Assembly: GCA_019055375.1 (NCBI GenBank)
Contig: JAHQIW010000690.1
Span: 62,001-126,000, forward strand
Direction: 5' to 3'
Source: Parelaphostrongylus tenuis
Taxonomy: Eukaryota > Nematoda > Chromadorea > Rhabditida > Metastrongylidae
DNA: 64,000 bases
Below, in pieces: positions 23,418-36,400 of the stretch; the stretch's first letter is position 1, and the number at the start of each line of letters is the position of its first letter. The position numbers were made by a program, and so were the translations under genes. Under the pieces are notes generated by a model. The model did not search any database. It saw nothing but the letters and a program-made list of their open reading frames with translations, and was not told the origin of the DNA.

Positions 23418-26400
23418 TCAGCTTTCATCGTCGCTAGTGCGATTCTTCGCCAGTCGTAGACGACATAGTGACTCAATCCGCTCTATTCCGTTTTCACGGC
23501 CATTTTCCTCTTGTTCGATTTGCCATTGCTGTAGCATTAGATTCGCATAGACTGGTTGTACAAAATAACTGAAAGTACATCAGAAGACTGAATGGAATTA
23601 CGATACATCAACGGTGACATAAAGGGTAAAGGATAAAGCTCTCGCCGTTCATCAATTTCTCAGGGATGCGCCATGCATTCGACTTTAATTTTTAACTTCG
23701 TCTGAGGTGTTTGAATGCATACCTGGCCTTTACAATGACTCGCGGAGGCCTCCGCTGAACCGAGTCCCTGTCTGGCACCAATTTACCGACCCCGGAGGGA
23801 TGGATGGCATGGTGAGCCATGAGCGCGAGATCGAACCGCTGACCTCGTGTGCGACGCAGGGCACCTCTAACCACTGTGCCACATGCGCTCCAACGGTGAC
23901 ATACTTTAGTTAAAATTGATCTAGATGAAGAAGTAAGAAATCGTATCCACAAACCAATCAACAATTTAAGAAAAAAGTTTGAAAGTGAAAATATTGTACA
24001 ACAGAGGGAAAAATGTTGAGTGGTTGCAAGTGTAGTGATTGGAAGAAGCGTCCTGTAATTCGTTACGAAAAAGAGGAAAAAATACAACTCTGAGCGAAAA
24101 CATGCTATTTTTCTGACCGACTAGAAAACTCAAAACACTATCTTGGAATCTTCTACGACCAGCCAGTAACAGTGTGGCTTTTTATGCGCGTTAAAATTAG
24201 CATTTATTTAGTGATCACTAATCAGTAAAGACGCAGCGAATTAATCTCTCGACATCGTCGCCTTTTCGCCTGGTTCACAAAGTGGTAAATTGGTAAGATG
24301 AAGTGGTTTTAAAACACAAAAATTAGAGGGTCACGCGTACCGAAATCTGTACACGTGGTTGTGATAGGGCTAACCAACCTTTGCATGTGGGCAGTTGTAG
24401 CAGTAGGAAAGATCAAACGGAAATTTCCACGTCTCACATATTCGTCTACAAAAGAGCTCTTCATTCACCATAGTTCTATTTCGAGAAGGTTAGAGAAAGG
24501 AAAAAAATCATAGAATATTGAATAGGCTACTAGGAAAAAACCTTCAAATTCAACGAGAGTCCGTATGTCTTCTTGGGTTAATCGTTTCAATATCCTTGGA
24601 TTCAATTCACCTTCTTTACGGTAGGCCGCAGTCCACACAGTCTCTTTCTTAAATTGAATAATAATTGAGAGTTGATTATTTCCTACTAAAATGATTACTA
24701 ATCTCAAAAATTTACTCCTTCAAGGCAGATAATTAGCAAAAACAAAGATTGCTTTTCGTTAATATATTTGAATTTTAAAAAATACAACAAAAATATACAC
24801 CTCAATATGATCGTCCTCCTTTGGCCAATTACGCGGTTTCATACTATAATCAGCTGCAGCTATCTCTTCCAAACTAAATACGATCAATATCAGGAACTAA
24901 TTTTTATACGGTACAAACGACAACTACATTCGATTATATAGTGCATCCATCTATCGGAGAAATCGAAATTTAGCAGTACACTGAGTGTAACTGAGTAAAT
25001 GGATTTACTCATAGCGCCAGACATATTTTAGCAAGGAAATACAAGCCTGGGTGGAACATTGATCCCAGCCATGTTAAGCACGTCTTTCGCTAATGGTGCT
25101 TTCACAGAGATATCTAGAGCTGTGCCCGAATGAAGTGAAGGTGAGATATTAACCTAAACATGTAGATCTCAATGAGAATCTTTATCTATACCAAGCAAAT
25201 AGTTATTAAAAACGTATATACTGAAAAACAAGTAGTTTAATATAAAATAAGGGATTAAGTGGTTGGCATTGGTGGCTGAGTCCATCGACGTATCAAATTA
25301 CCGTACTCTCCCGTTAAAATTGAAAATTAGACAGAAATAAAGTTGGAATTAGTGACTTCAGTCAGGGCTTTGGGTTGATAAGGATTCATGCCGATTAATA
25401 TTTTATAGATCAGTCCCGTTGGCAAGTGATTGATGATAGTCTGCGATTATGGTTGAAACACTTGGTGAGCCCCAGAAAGGCTGACAGCTGACTCCAAGAT
25501 CACCTCAGATCCCAAGTTTTTCTCGTATCTTAGCCTTCTTGTGGTACAACCCGGTGTCTTGATTCTCTCAGACAAATCTGACAGCAAACGGAGTCGACTG
25601 GAGAAGAATGGAAGGCTTAGTTCCCTATCCGCGCACTACTGAACGAACAAGTACGTGTGTATCTCAGAGCATATCTAACCAATGCCCAACGAGTATCGTC
25701 ACGACAGGACATTATTGTATAGCATCACGTATAAAAATGCACATATGAAAAATGATGATAAGCAAGTTTATAAAGCATTCAATCTCATGTGATTATAAAA
25801 ATTATTAATTTAAATTTATCACCTCTAGCAGCCATGGTTTTAGGTCTTCATCGAGTAAAATATCCACGCCAAACAACTCGTGACATATGAATCTGAGCAA
25901 AAAATAAAAGTGAAAAATCACGTCGGAAACGTGTATCAATCAAAATTCTGTTATTTATATTCACATATCATATGCATCACTTTTGATAGATAGTGAGTAC
26001 TGACTTTCACTGTGTATAACACATATAACAAATTTAATAGATACCATCCTATAAACAAACCCGTGCTGAACATGGCGTGCCATATGGTCACGAATTGACT
26101 TTTCGCAAGCTATGAACGCCTTCACAACAACATCTTCCATACGTTCACGAACTTTATCCGAGCTTATACCCTTAAAACTTCGAAATGCTCTTTACCAAAC
26201 AGCAGATTAGTTATTCAACATAAAGGATAAAAAGGAACAAAGGATTCGGCAATTATATACACTTAACGGATGCGTCATGCAATCGACTCCAATAAGCATC
26301 GGAAGAAGTTATTGTGTGCATATTTGGCCATGACTTGGGTTAGACTATCGATGAAATAACTTTGCCCTGCTTGCTGTTCTTGCATAGAAGTGTGTTACTA

Positions 26401-29400
26401 ACATGCCTCCTATGAGGAGATGGCTTGCTTGGTTAACCCTGGGAGCGAGACTGAACCGATAACCACGTGAACTGTAGAACACTTCTGTGATACCGAACTA
26501 GAAAACAGCGTAGATGACTAAATGAACATTTCTCCCTCATAATGACATGCTGGAGTGCACCGAGTCAATATTTAATCTCCCAGACAACTTGGTAATACTT
26601 CGCGCCATCACACAAAAGAGTGTGGGACTTGGCTAGCCCTGGGCGAGAAATCAAAACCACGAACGCTGCGTGTAATACAGTACTTCTAACACCTGCACTA
26701 CACTCTCTCGACAACTTGACAAAATGGCATATTATGGGAAATGCTAACCTCATTCTTGAAGAATTGCCAGAGTTCGCTCAGTCGCCATTTAGCCACTGGT
26801 GAATCGGACACTCCATCTTGTTCAGCAAGCTTATTTATACTATAGTTGGTTAGGTGCATGTATTTATTTGACACCGTCGACACGCATCGCGAATAACTTA
26901 AACCGCGAATAACTTAAACATCTCTAACATAGGTAGAACACACTCACATCTTATTAATGACATAACAAAAAGAGTGATATAATAGCAAAAATGATGTTAA
27001 AAAAGATGTTTTATTCAGTATACTTTCTGAAAAAGAGTGCACGATATTCAATCGATTTTTTGAGGACCACAGTTGATAGGCAGGCGGTGTCGTGTCCGCA
27101 TGTTTGTGCATGCATATCTGGCCGTCTGCACCTACCTTCCAACGAGATGAGACGTCGCCATTACAGTAGCTGAGTGATATTCGACGTTTTACGGCGCACG
27201 GCGCATCATATGGTCCTCAGAAGGTTTAAGTAAGAATGAATGCTCTAACAAAGTTTAACTATGCAACCCTATCTAAATTACATATTCTATTGAAGTGTAC
27301 ACAAGCATAATAAATGCCTATTCAGAGTCATAGATGCATCTAGATACCGATAGTGATTACCGAGTATTATTAACAAGTATCGCTCGATATGGATCCTATA
27401 CGGCTGAACACTCAATACCTTATGGAGCCGCAGACGCTCGCTCCACGCGCGCGATTTTCGTTATTTAGTCAAAGTATTTTTCTTGTTTTGAAGAAAAATT
27501 CAAGGGCTTCTCGTTACTGCGATGTTTCATGTCCATAATTTTCTCTTCACACCTCTATCTTGATGCCCATAAAATTTGAGAATGAAACGTAACTTCTTTT
27601 CGTTATTAAAGTGCTCTGTGAAAACCATTCTAAAAACCAAATCGAGTTTCTAAAAATGACACACTTCAAGCTAAAAAATTACCTTAAAAATCTTGGCAAA
27701 GTCATGAACAGAAGCCAGCTGTGGAGATCATGCGCGCCTGTAGAACAAGTGTAATTTACCTGGCTGCTATAATGAATTTCCAAGGTCTTTTTAAAACCCA
27801 CATAAAGTGTTGTAATCACCAAAGTTCGAGTTTTCGAATGAACACAAAAATTGAAGAAAACATTTATGCTCAATGAAGATGGCCTTTCAAAATCGTGTAT
27901 CAATGAAAATACACACCGACCCCAAAAGGTCAAATGCGTCAATAGAGATCTTTTCCTAGCCCGGAAGTTCCTCAAAATTTTCTTTTCGGTTACCGAACAA
28001 TGGAACGGCTGCCTCAAAAACCATTTCAACGCGCACTTTTTTAAGTCTTACGGAAAATATAAACTGCAATGGTTGCATAAAGACATCGGGCTCCAAACCA
28101 ACGGAAAAAAACGTGTCAAGATGGTTGTGCTAACCCTTCAGAGACCCAACGGTACGATCTGCACCGTGCCGCACGACATCAAATATCATTGAGCTACCGT
28201 AATGGTAGCGTCAAGTCCCTTAAGAAAACTTGCACAGACAGCCACACATGTATGCCCAGATAATGGTCGCCTTGCGTCTCGGGAAAGCAATGGCGCGACG
28301 TCGCCTGCCTATCAATGCTGGTTCTTAGTGAGTTAATACTGTTCCCGATTCTACGAATCACTAAATACTGGAAAAAATGCTTCAAACACAACGTTTGGAA
28401 AATTAGGAAGAGTAGAAGAAACATTGGGCGTATAAGAATTAAAAGGGGAACTATGTATTTGAAATTAAGCTCGAAAATCTTTGCATATGTGATATTGTAA
28501 AAAGCTTTTTAATACCCACGGCACACTAGCGAATCGTACGAGCCCTTCATTGTAAATGTATATACGTAGTGGTTCTAACGACGGAACGTAAACATAAAGA
28601 CGAAGATCGAACTTGGCTCCGTTGATTGTCAAAGGACGATCGGCGTAGCTAAATATCAGAGCATACTTCCTATCAACTAGAGCCAAACAATCAAATTCCC
28701 AATATGACAGTCAACACAGACAGACAGAGAGAGAGAGAGGGAGAGAGAGAAAGACAAACAAAAGACCTTAAGGGTGAAACAGCTGCATTCAAACAAAACG
28801 AAAGTATATGTAAGCGTGCGAAAAAGAAAATCACGAAAAACTAGTCAAAATTTCTTATGAACCATCATTTCCGAGCAAAACTTGCGCGAGGTTGGTACTT
28901 CTCCTTTCGAACCCGATGGCTAACGTTCCCGCAATTTTGCCCTACTCAGAGTGAAGAAGACGTTTTACACCAAATCGTTCAATTATTCAGCTGGATAATT
29001 GGATATGATCTGATGTAGAAAACCCTCCCGGACTCTGGAGCTCCGAGGAAAACGAAATCGGCGAAACGTAAATCATCGAATTTGAAAGGAGAAGTACCAG
29101 CCTTACGCAATTTATGTTTGGAAAAAACAGTCTATAAGAAGTTTTTCAATAGTCACAAGGTAAGTCGGACTTCTGAACTTTCCTAGATCAAACTTATACA
29201 AAGAAAAACATGTTCAACAATCAGATTGCGTTAATCTGCTCATGAACAATGCATTATTTCTAGAGGTCCTTGCTTTCCCTTTTTTTTTCTTTCCACTTTC
29301 TTTTTGATAATAGACATTTTGGACTACTGGCAGTGTTGTGTAAACATAAACAAAAAGCTACACAGAGTCTTAAGGGCTTAACAGATACATGAATGTAGAC

Positions 29401-32400
29401 TTACTGCTGAGCTATTAACTGCGTCTTTTCAGGAATCTCTTTGATCTTTCGCGTGACACTAATGCCAGTTCCACGAGCACTAGCCGGCTTGAAAAAGATC
29501 TCTTATATTTTTTGAAGATAAAAGCATAATGAAGAACATGTGAAAGCCCAAAACATTCGTCGATGATTGAAACAATGATAGTATGCTGAATGCTCCCAAA
29601 AAATTTAGCTTTTAGTGAACATAATCAATATCTTATTCATTTTATTTACTTCTGATAGTAACATGCGAAAAGCTTGTATCATATGTGCAATTATAAAAGG
29701 ACGATTCACTTGAATTTAACACATTCGGGACCGCGTCGAAATTTCGTCCAGCATGCGACACGGTCGATCAGTTGGTGAAGCGCGCTCAAGAAGGCAAAGC
29801 TGTAGCTTTCTCATAAAATTTAACTTTTTACCGCTACTAAAGAGGTTCAGCGATCAGTAGAAAATAGGGCATCATTGAAGAAACTTCAATAAGGCTATCG
29901 CAAGTAGGAACAACGGCAACGCCTCCTAATTAACAATAAAACGTTTGTTTGGCAAATATGATACTGCACACTGCGTGGAAATATATGTTCTACGGGGCGA
30001 TTGTATGTTGTTACACATTGTTGTAAGTTGTTGTAAATTTCATACTGCGATAGATATAAATCCTTAGAAGAGTTATGTAAAGTTTTCGATCGTAGATGTT
30101 ATAAAGATGATGAATGAGCAGAATAAGAATGATCAAATAAGCACCAGATTTAAGTTGCAGCACACCACAGATTATTGTAAGCCCCAATTAGTCGAGACGC
30201 GGCGTGAATCCTTAGTGCATGAAAAGTCATGCCTCTGCTTCCAAACGTGTTAGAATGTAAGCACACGCATGATCTTGAAATGCCCTTGTGTTGAAAACTG
30301 TTCTTTTTTCTTAGCAAAAAATACGCGACATTAGTACTTCTTACTTTAACTTCGGTGGCTTACGCTTATCTTACGTAAGCCAGCGAGGATGAAAAGAGAA
30401 GTACCAGCTTTGCGCAAGTTTCAATCATAAAAAATGACCATTAGTGAGATATTTTTGAACATTCATGCCGAGGCTTCGTGAGAGCCGGGAGTTTGAATCT
30501 TCATAGTACATTAAGGTTCAAAATTTCCATAATTTAGAAAAATGAGTTACAAAAACGGGAAGATTTGAAACGTACTGGTTTCAAAATAACATGATGTGTG
30601 GGTGAAGCTGCCAGATAGCTTCGCATTCGTTCGTAATCCTTTGGCAGGAGATATGTTTTCGGCATGATCCCATAAACATCTTCGCCGAAACGGCGCTGTT
30701 GCTTCTCGATATGCATCCATAAACGATCTTTACGTCCAATGTGGAATGCACCCGGATAGTGGTTCACCTGTAGTAGAATATAGAAATTCAGAATAAAACG
30801 TTTTTGAAAAAGCAATCATAATTTACCTTCTGATATGGTTTGAATGATTGATACTGAGTACTTTTTAAATGTCGACCCCAATAACCAATGAAAAACGACG
30901 ACTCATCGACTACCTAAAAAGATAAAATATAGGTGAAACACAGGAAACATAGGTAATAAATCATCAGTTCTCAAAATTCATTGATGAAATACAGAAAATA
31001 ATCATTCATTTAGGACTTAAGAATAAGCAAACCGTAAAATGACTGGCACTAAGGCTGTGTCGCATCACTATTGGAAGAAGACTGTTGTGACACCATGTTA
31101 ATCGACATGCGATCTTCTTGTTTGGTTTAGAGACTGGAAAATTTCAATTATATTCAAATACAATCGGTCACTGAATTTGAATGAAGTGGTCCCAAAAGTA
31201 GATTGATGGAAGCCACACAAAGCAAAAAAAAACGACTCATAGTCTCCAAAAACTACAGCTTTTCGTGGAAGAAGCACATAATTTGCGCGCTGCCGATGAG
31301 CATCTGTAGATTACTATTTATTTCTATAAAAAGTCCACAATGAGCAGATCTATTTTCACTAAAAGTTGGAAGGCCATACAAACTTCAGATATTTTGAGGA
31401 AACGAATGTTCATTGTCCGATGTTCGAACGGTAAAGCCCACATAGCGTGAATAATTAAGTGAAAATCTTTCGCAATATATGCAAGAAAATCTGGCTCAAA
31501 AAAAGTTCAGTGACTTCCTTCTAATGTTCGGCAGTGGAATGCTCTTACTCAGATAGAGCATTTATGTTGAAATTAACCCAACAATCAGAAGCTCAATCTT
31601 TTGCGAATTTCAACCGAGATCTTCAGAATTCCGACATGGGTCCAGTCATACCAAGAAAACCTTGCCCTTTGTGTGTCAGGGGGAAAAATAATATCAGCTT
31701 CCTTCCGAATGGATGAGTTTTTGATAAAAGTCAATGTCACTGGACGGCCAGAACTCATGGCGCAGATTATTTTGAAGCGAACAGTTATATTTTCCAGTCA
31801 CAACCATCTTTATCTCGAGAGTTTCATTAACATCACGCTCAAATTTTGTATATCTCATAATTACTATTTGAGCCAACACGTCACGTGATCTATTAATGGG
31901 CTCTTGTTCAGCATTATTGTTTCGTGTGTTACACGCGTTTCGACCTTACAGTCTCGTCAGTCGGGCAGAACCCATCGTCTTTAGTCTTAAGCCAGTCCTC
32001 TTGAGAGCCCCTACTCTCCCTATAAAGAGGTAAGAGACGACGAACGATTTACACTGTACTGACGTAAATCAGTAGTAAAGTAGTGGTAAAACGTAGTGAA
32101 GTAAAAAATCACAAGATCGGCAATTTTAGACATTCGCTTGCTCTCGGGTGGTATTTGTGTAATATTATATCTTTATTTTGAGCGTTTTATTGAGACCACG
32201 CTCGAATTTCAATATATTTCATAATTATTATCTGAGGCAATACGTCACTGACGAGACTGTAAGGCCGTTCGTCGTCAGTTAGCTCTTCAAGGTAAGTGAG
32301 GAAGAGTAGAAGCCCCCGAGAGGATTGGCTAAAGACTAAAAACGACGGGTTCTGCCCGACTAATGAGACTCTAAGGTCGAAACACGTGTATCGGGCTGTA

Positions 32401-33427
32401 CAAGAGCCCATTATCAGACCACGTGACGTGTTAGCTCAGATAATAATTATTCGTCACAACCATCCTCAAAAAATTTTATGATCTTGCAGATATGCGTGAA
32501 GCAACAGTAATCATGATGATTCGCATGGAACGTCGCAATTAATCAAGGTATGGGCTATTCACTGACATTTCACTGTGTTGTATGGTAAACAACTTGGGTT
32601 AGGTGTAGGTGAAGGGTATCATGAGTTCTGGCCACAGTTCGCGTGCTTTGTCAGATAAAACCATTTGATTGATCCGAAAATGATTTCTGTACTTCTCATC
32701 GTCTTCATCGAAGTGATGTCAGAAAAGAACTATTCCACTTCCAAATGGCATCCAATCCAACCACAAAAAAAAAAAACGAACTGATGACACTTACGGTTCA
32801 CTTCATTGATGCAGGACAACATTTTCTGAGTCCAAGATAATCTAACGTCTTTAACACTTACGGTGTGGATTGGAATCAACTCGTGCCGGCCGATCTAACC
32901 AACCTCTCCACATCCTCTCCCCCCATCGAATGCCATTAATTCACTTGGAACCCACTCATTCGTGTTGTAATACTCACACTAATTCTGTATCATCGTCATC
33001 GTCAACAGTCTCTGTACTTGAAGAACCAACCTACGCGAAAGATAATTGTTGTGTACTAATTGTATGGGGAGCGCATTAGCTTTTCTAGGCCAGACACTTG
33101 ATACAAGTACTGTAATACATGTACAATCAACCGAGTACAAAAAGCTTAACAAAAGCTTTTATGCGACAAGGAAAAAGACGACGCGAAGAAAACGGGTTGA
33201 CATCAGTTACGTCGGCTTCATGATTTTTATAACATTGGACTAAAATACAGAAATACCTTTAGTTCCTTTAGTATAGAATCGAATGGTTGGTGGTATTCCT
33301 GTGAAAAGACTTGCTCTAAGGAATGGTTGGAGTTGTTGCGTATTACTGTTTGAACGACTACGACCATTTCCCGTCTTGGATAGACAGCTTGACACCAGAT
33401 CCGTCAACCCGCACATAGCACGCTCAT
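23418..33427 (-). CDS. ttll-4: TTLL4-type tubulin polyglutamylase, 13 exons found, 5' end missing
   Basis: Tubulin-tyrosine-ligase-like enzyme that adds glutamate side chains to tubulin tails on microtubules and cilia, using ATP. Exons (minus): 33427-33257, 31133-31033, 30913-30827, 30767-30576, 29487-29405, 28648-28520, 26896-26749, 26170-26061, 25892-25823, 25153-25047, 24873-24801, 24647-24542, 24445-24379, 23568-23418 (stop TGA). Phases agree at every junction, giving about 530 residues. Seen in order: [13 protein letters not shown]; a W-containing exon ending [28 protein letters not shown]-grasp [56 protein letters not shown] followed by [14 protein letters not shown], with the metal-binding D, E and N kept. 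All introns are GT-AG except one GC-AG after 25047. The family member in C. elegans is about 600 residues from memory, so about 70 N-terminal residues lie upstream in unrecognised exons. Glutamylase rather than glycylase is inferred from similarity to TTLL4. Confidence 0.93.
23622..23890 (-). mobile_element. SINE family A in the last ttll-4 intron, with target-site duplication
   Basis: Near full-length copy between identical 13-bp flanks CAACGGTGACATA (23609-23621 and 23891-23903). Head at the high end (reverse of AACCACTGTGCCACATGCGC), tail AGGATAAAGCTCTCGCC at the low end. Antisense to nothing: same strand as ttll-4, inside the intron 24378-23569. Confidence 0.88.
25041..25050 (-). other. 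GC-AG intron donor in ttll-4
   Basis: The exon ending ...VPP has no in-frame GT donor compatible with the next exon. Splicing at CCCAG|gcttgt restores the frame into [13 protein letters not shown]. The alternative gtattt donor 6 bases downstream runs into a TGA in the next exon. Confidence 0.65.
25545..25720 (-). mobile_element. very degenerate SINE-like remnant in a ttll-4 intron
   Basis: GACAAATCTGACAGCAAACG, GAATGGAAGGCTTAGTTCCC and a decayed head follow the spacing of family A in reverse. Weak similarity. The preceding 25495-25545 block resembles 48335-48385 (CAAGTTTTTCTCGTATCTTA versus CAAAGTTTTGCTCGTATCTC), a further unnamed repeat. Confidence 0.35.
26240..26705 (-). mobile_element. 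two degenerate SINE family A copies in a ttll-4 intron
   Basis: First copy about 26240-26500 (GGATGCGTCATGCAATCGAC ... CCCTGGGAGCGAGACTGAAC). Second, truncated, about 26535-26705 (GGAGTGCACCGAGTCAATAT ... CACCTGCACTACACTCTC). Both reversed and heavily mutated. Confidence 0.55.
26888..26919 (-). repeat. 16-bp perfect tandem duplication across a ttll-4 3' splice site
   Basis: On the plus strand CGCGAATAACTTAAAC occurs twice back to back (26888-26903 and 26904-26919). On the gene strand this gives two identical acceptors, each gtttaag followed by TTATTCGCG, 16 bases apart. Only the one at 26896 keeps the reading frame. Confidence 0.9.
27060..28330. mobile_element. inverted-repeat element inside a ttll-4 intron
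   Basis: The left arm (27060-27230: TTGATAGGCAGGCGGTGTCG ... CCATTACAGTAGCTGAGTGA) returns in reverse complement at 28155-28330 (CGTCGCCTGCCTATCAATG; TCATTGAGCTACCGTAATGG). About 0.9 kb lies between. The centre has a 113-residue plus-strand open frame (27851-28192) and a 116-residue minus-strand one (27679-28029), neither matching a transposase I know. Likely a DNA transposon derivative. Confidence 0.6.
28715..28753 (+). repeat. GACA/GA microsatellite
   Basis: CAGACAGACAGA grading into GA repeats with one GG interruption, in the ttll-4 intron just upstream of the exon at 28648. Confidence 0.9.
28845..29125. mobile_element. foldback MITE, family H, in a ttll-4 intron
   Basis: Inverted arms: GCGCGAGGTTGGTACTTCTC at 28885 and, reversed, GGAGAAGTACCAGCCTTACG at 29088. 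A related partial copy lies at 30318-30425 (TACTTCTTACTTTAACTTCG ... AGAGAAGTACCAGCTTTGCG). Confidence 0.6.
30318..30425. mobile_element. short foldback MITE, family H
   Basis: Compact palindromic copy: GTACTTCTTACTTTAACTTC facing GAAAAGAGAAGTACCAGC, in the ttll-4 intron between exons 30576 and 29487. Confidence 0.5.
31850..32455. mobile_element. foldback element, family F (copy 2), in ttll-4 intron 1
   Basis: Left arm ATTTGAGCCAACACGTCACG ... GTCTCGTCAGTCGGGCAGAA; right arm reversed GGTTCTGCCCGACTAATGAG ... CCACGTGACGTGTTAGCTCA. Lies in the intron 33256-31134. Confidence 0.7.
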
Positions 33428-36400
33428 CTGCAACAGTAAAAATAGATTGATACGAGAATATTGAAGTTGCTAGGGTAATAATGAACCATGCAAACCAATA
33501 TTGACAACTATGAGGAAAATAACGGTGCAAACTGGGCAAAAAAAATTGTAGTAATATTACAAGAAACTACAAGCTGCACTTTAGCATTACTATTATAATT
33601 CCGCTGTAAAGGGAAGTTAGTTAAGCTTTTTTCGGTGAACGTGCAAAAGACGAAAGAAATAAATTTCCACTACAATGAGCCCTGTGAAATTTACAGTCAG
33701 CAAAGGCTTGTTTACCATATCACAGCGGGTTCATATTTCACTGTTCTGATACAGGCAATATAACAAAAATAATAGCTAGATAAAAGTAAAAACGCGGTGA
33801 AATTTTGCAGGCAATGAGGAAAAAAAGTAAAGAGTGAACTGGAATCACCTCAAAAAATCACTCAAAGTTCGATTAGGTTTGAATTTTCTCGCAAAACAAA
33901 CATAAACAGATTGATACTGAGCAAAATTATTTTTCGTTATCTCTACCGTCCTTACAGACGAGACGCAACCAAGTTGTGTCATTTTTACAGAAATATTTTG
34001 CAGTCAGTAAATGCAATTTGGAGTACAAAACAGTGCATTCTGACCAACTGATAGAGAATTCTATTCCCCATAACGTGAGCAATTCCACGAGTGTAGCGAA
34101 ATGGTAGAAAGTAGTTGGCGGCGCACGCAGTTTCTGGATACCTTGTTCTGGGCTAATGAAATCCTTTATTACATTGGGTCTGTGAAGTAGTACCAAAATT
34201 GTTTGATTGTGCAAAGGAAAATAGACTTGATTTCTATGCTGTCACTCTACAAATCTGATATTCATACAATCTTCTGCTTCCCGTGTCCTGCTTTAGAAGA
34301 CACCTAGTAAGTTTCACTCGAAGACACAAAAAAACATTATGAGATCGCTGTTATGACCTTTGTCATTCTTAAAACAAGGGCATCCACAGCCAACATGCCT
34401 AGCTCACTAGGTTTTTCTCTGATCCGCAGTGGAGCGACTCGTCAGTTCCTCATTGTAACAATGACTGCTCATTTTTTCCGACATTAGTGAAGAGTTGTGA
34501 TTTCGCCAATATTGTGTCGCCTAAGCGTGCTCTCGTATTTTTAGATAATTTAGATCATTATTCAGAGTCAATTTTAAAAATTGATGGGAGCATAACTCTT
34601 CACAAGGGCCATTCTCTAGAAAGATATGCAGAACGTCATCTTTACTATGCACCACTTTATCGTTTTTATGCCACATTTACACAGTATTTCAAGGACACGG
34701 AGCAAATAGGACTATAAATCACGAAAATCTCAAGTGTAAATGAAAAAGCGAGTAAAAATATCTTCAAAGCAAATTTCATTGAACTTAAGCAAGAACATCC
34801 GATATTTTTGATTTGTTGACATGGGTCTGTTATGAAAAACGTTTATTCAGTCAACGTTCCGGCTTTTCTGGCTTCTCCATAAGCTGCGTAGAATCGACTC
34901 AGATAATCGCTGCTCTAAAGAAGCTAAAAGCATCGGAACGTCAACCGATTAAACATTTTTGTAACAGCCTGTACTAGTTTGGCAAAATAAGAAAGCGAAA
35001 GTAATGCTTTTTGATGCAGCTCTGTTGATAACATAGAGCAGTTTATCGCATGAAAGCGTTAAATTGAATGAACGGAAGCGAGAAAGACACGGAAGCGGCA
35101 GCTCGGTTCCATGATTAGTAGTGAGCTGGCATGTACTACATAGCATCAATAAGCCATGAATTGACTTCTCAAACGATGAGCCATGAATTGACTTCTTGAA
35201 CAAGAAGAACAAGAGGAAAATGTGAAGACAACGAATCACTGAAGACGAAGAATAGAAACCGGAATGCAGAACGAAGGAAAAAAACTGATTGTTATGCGGA
35301 GTTAATTCGTCAGCTGTTGAGTGCTATGAGAATGTACTACGATTAGTACTATGAGTTTTAAGGTGCAAACATCAGTTGAAAGGAGAGATTGTGCTGGAGT
35401 TGACAGCTGCAGGTAATTGTAATTCGATTTTAAACAAAAATAATGGGAATTATCGGCTCTGTTAATAATGAAAACATCAGAAACGAACTTGGGATAAAGT
35501 ACTACAATTTTATCATTCAGAAATATCAGACATTTGACTTCTGGTAAAATAAGCTCGTTATCTGGAGAAATCTTCTTCATCTTCTCCTTCCTCTCAGCTT
35601 TCTCCACAATTTATTTCGTAAGGTAGGTGTGAAAGTGAAATCAAGATTAAAATCTATAGAATTGGAAGTAGTAGAAAACCCCTCATTCACCAAATTCAAT
35701 TTGAAAGTATGTAAGAATAACTCGCGCATAGTGCATTCTTAAATGGGGAAAGAAAATGAGAACTTCTTCTGCACACGACTCGTCATCACAATTTATTGTG
35801 CGGATCCTAGTACTTGCATTCGATTCATTTCCTCGCATTCATCCTCCACAAAGGTCTTCAAACATTTTGCGTACTGCTTCGGCTGCTACTTGAGTATCTC
35901 TTCGTGAATGTGGCAGAATTCTGATTAAGACGTTTCCTCGTTCTTGGAGGTGGTCGAATTAAGGCGTGCGGTTGATTTATTGCAAGAGAGTGCTGGGATT
36001 AGATAATCGAATCAGCGCTTTGCTTCTTATCCTACTTCCTGGTGGACAACATCACTAACCACTATGCAATCCCGCTTCCAAATGAGAATTAAAAAGTGCT
36101 AAAAAAAATGAAAACAAGGGTGAAATAAGCAGATAAGTCGAGGGCTTTTAGCAATTGAAAGTATTTTCGAATCAGATTAAAACGAAAATCTACGAGTATT
36201 CTAGGTAATCGAAATATAATTGGACTCGACTTTGAAAAATATAACCAACATCAACCTCAGTCGCTTCAGTGACAAAAAATCTTAAGAGAAGAAAAACGTT
36301 AAGAATAAAATCTATTTCTATGACAACGATTCCCACCGACATCTCAATAAAGCGCAGTGACAACTTACATCATTTTCTATCTCGTAATGAAGTATAGTAT

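Noticed and set aside
32795..33025. Extra ttll-4 exon(s): a [11 protein letters not shown] segment and strong gtaagt donors at 32861 and 32794
   Set aside because: The exon 31133-31033 joins 33257 to 30913 in perfect phase and matches the family, so no further exon is needed here; the frames in this stretch also hit stops.
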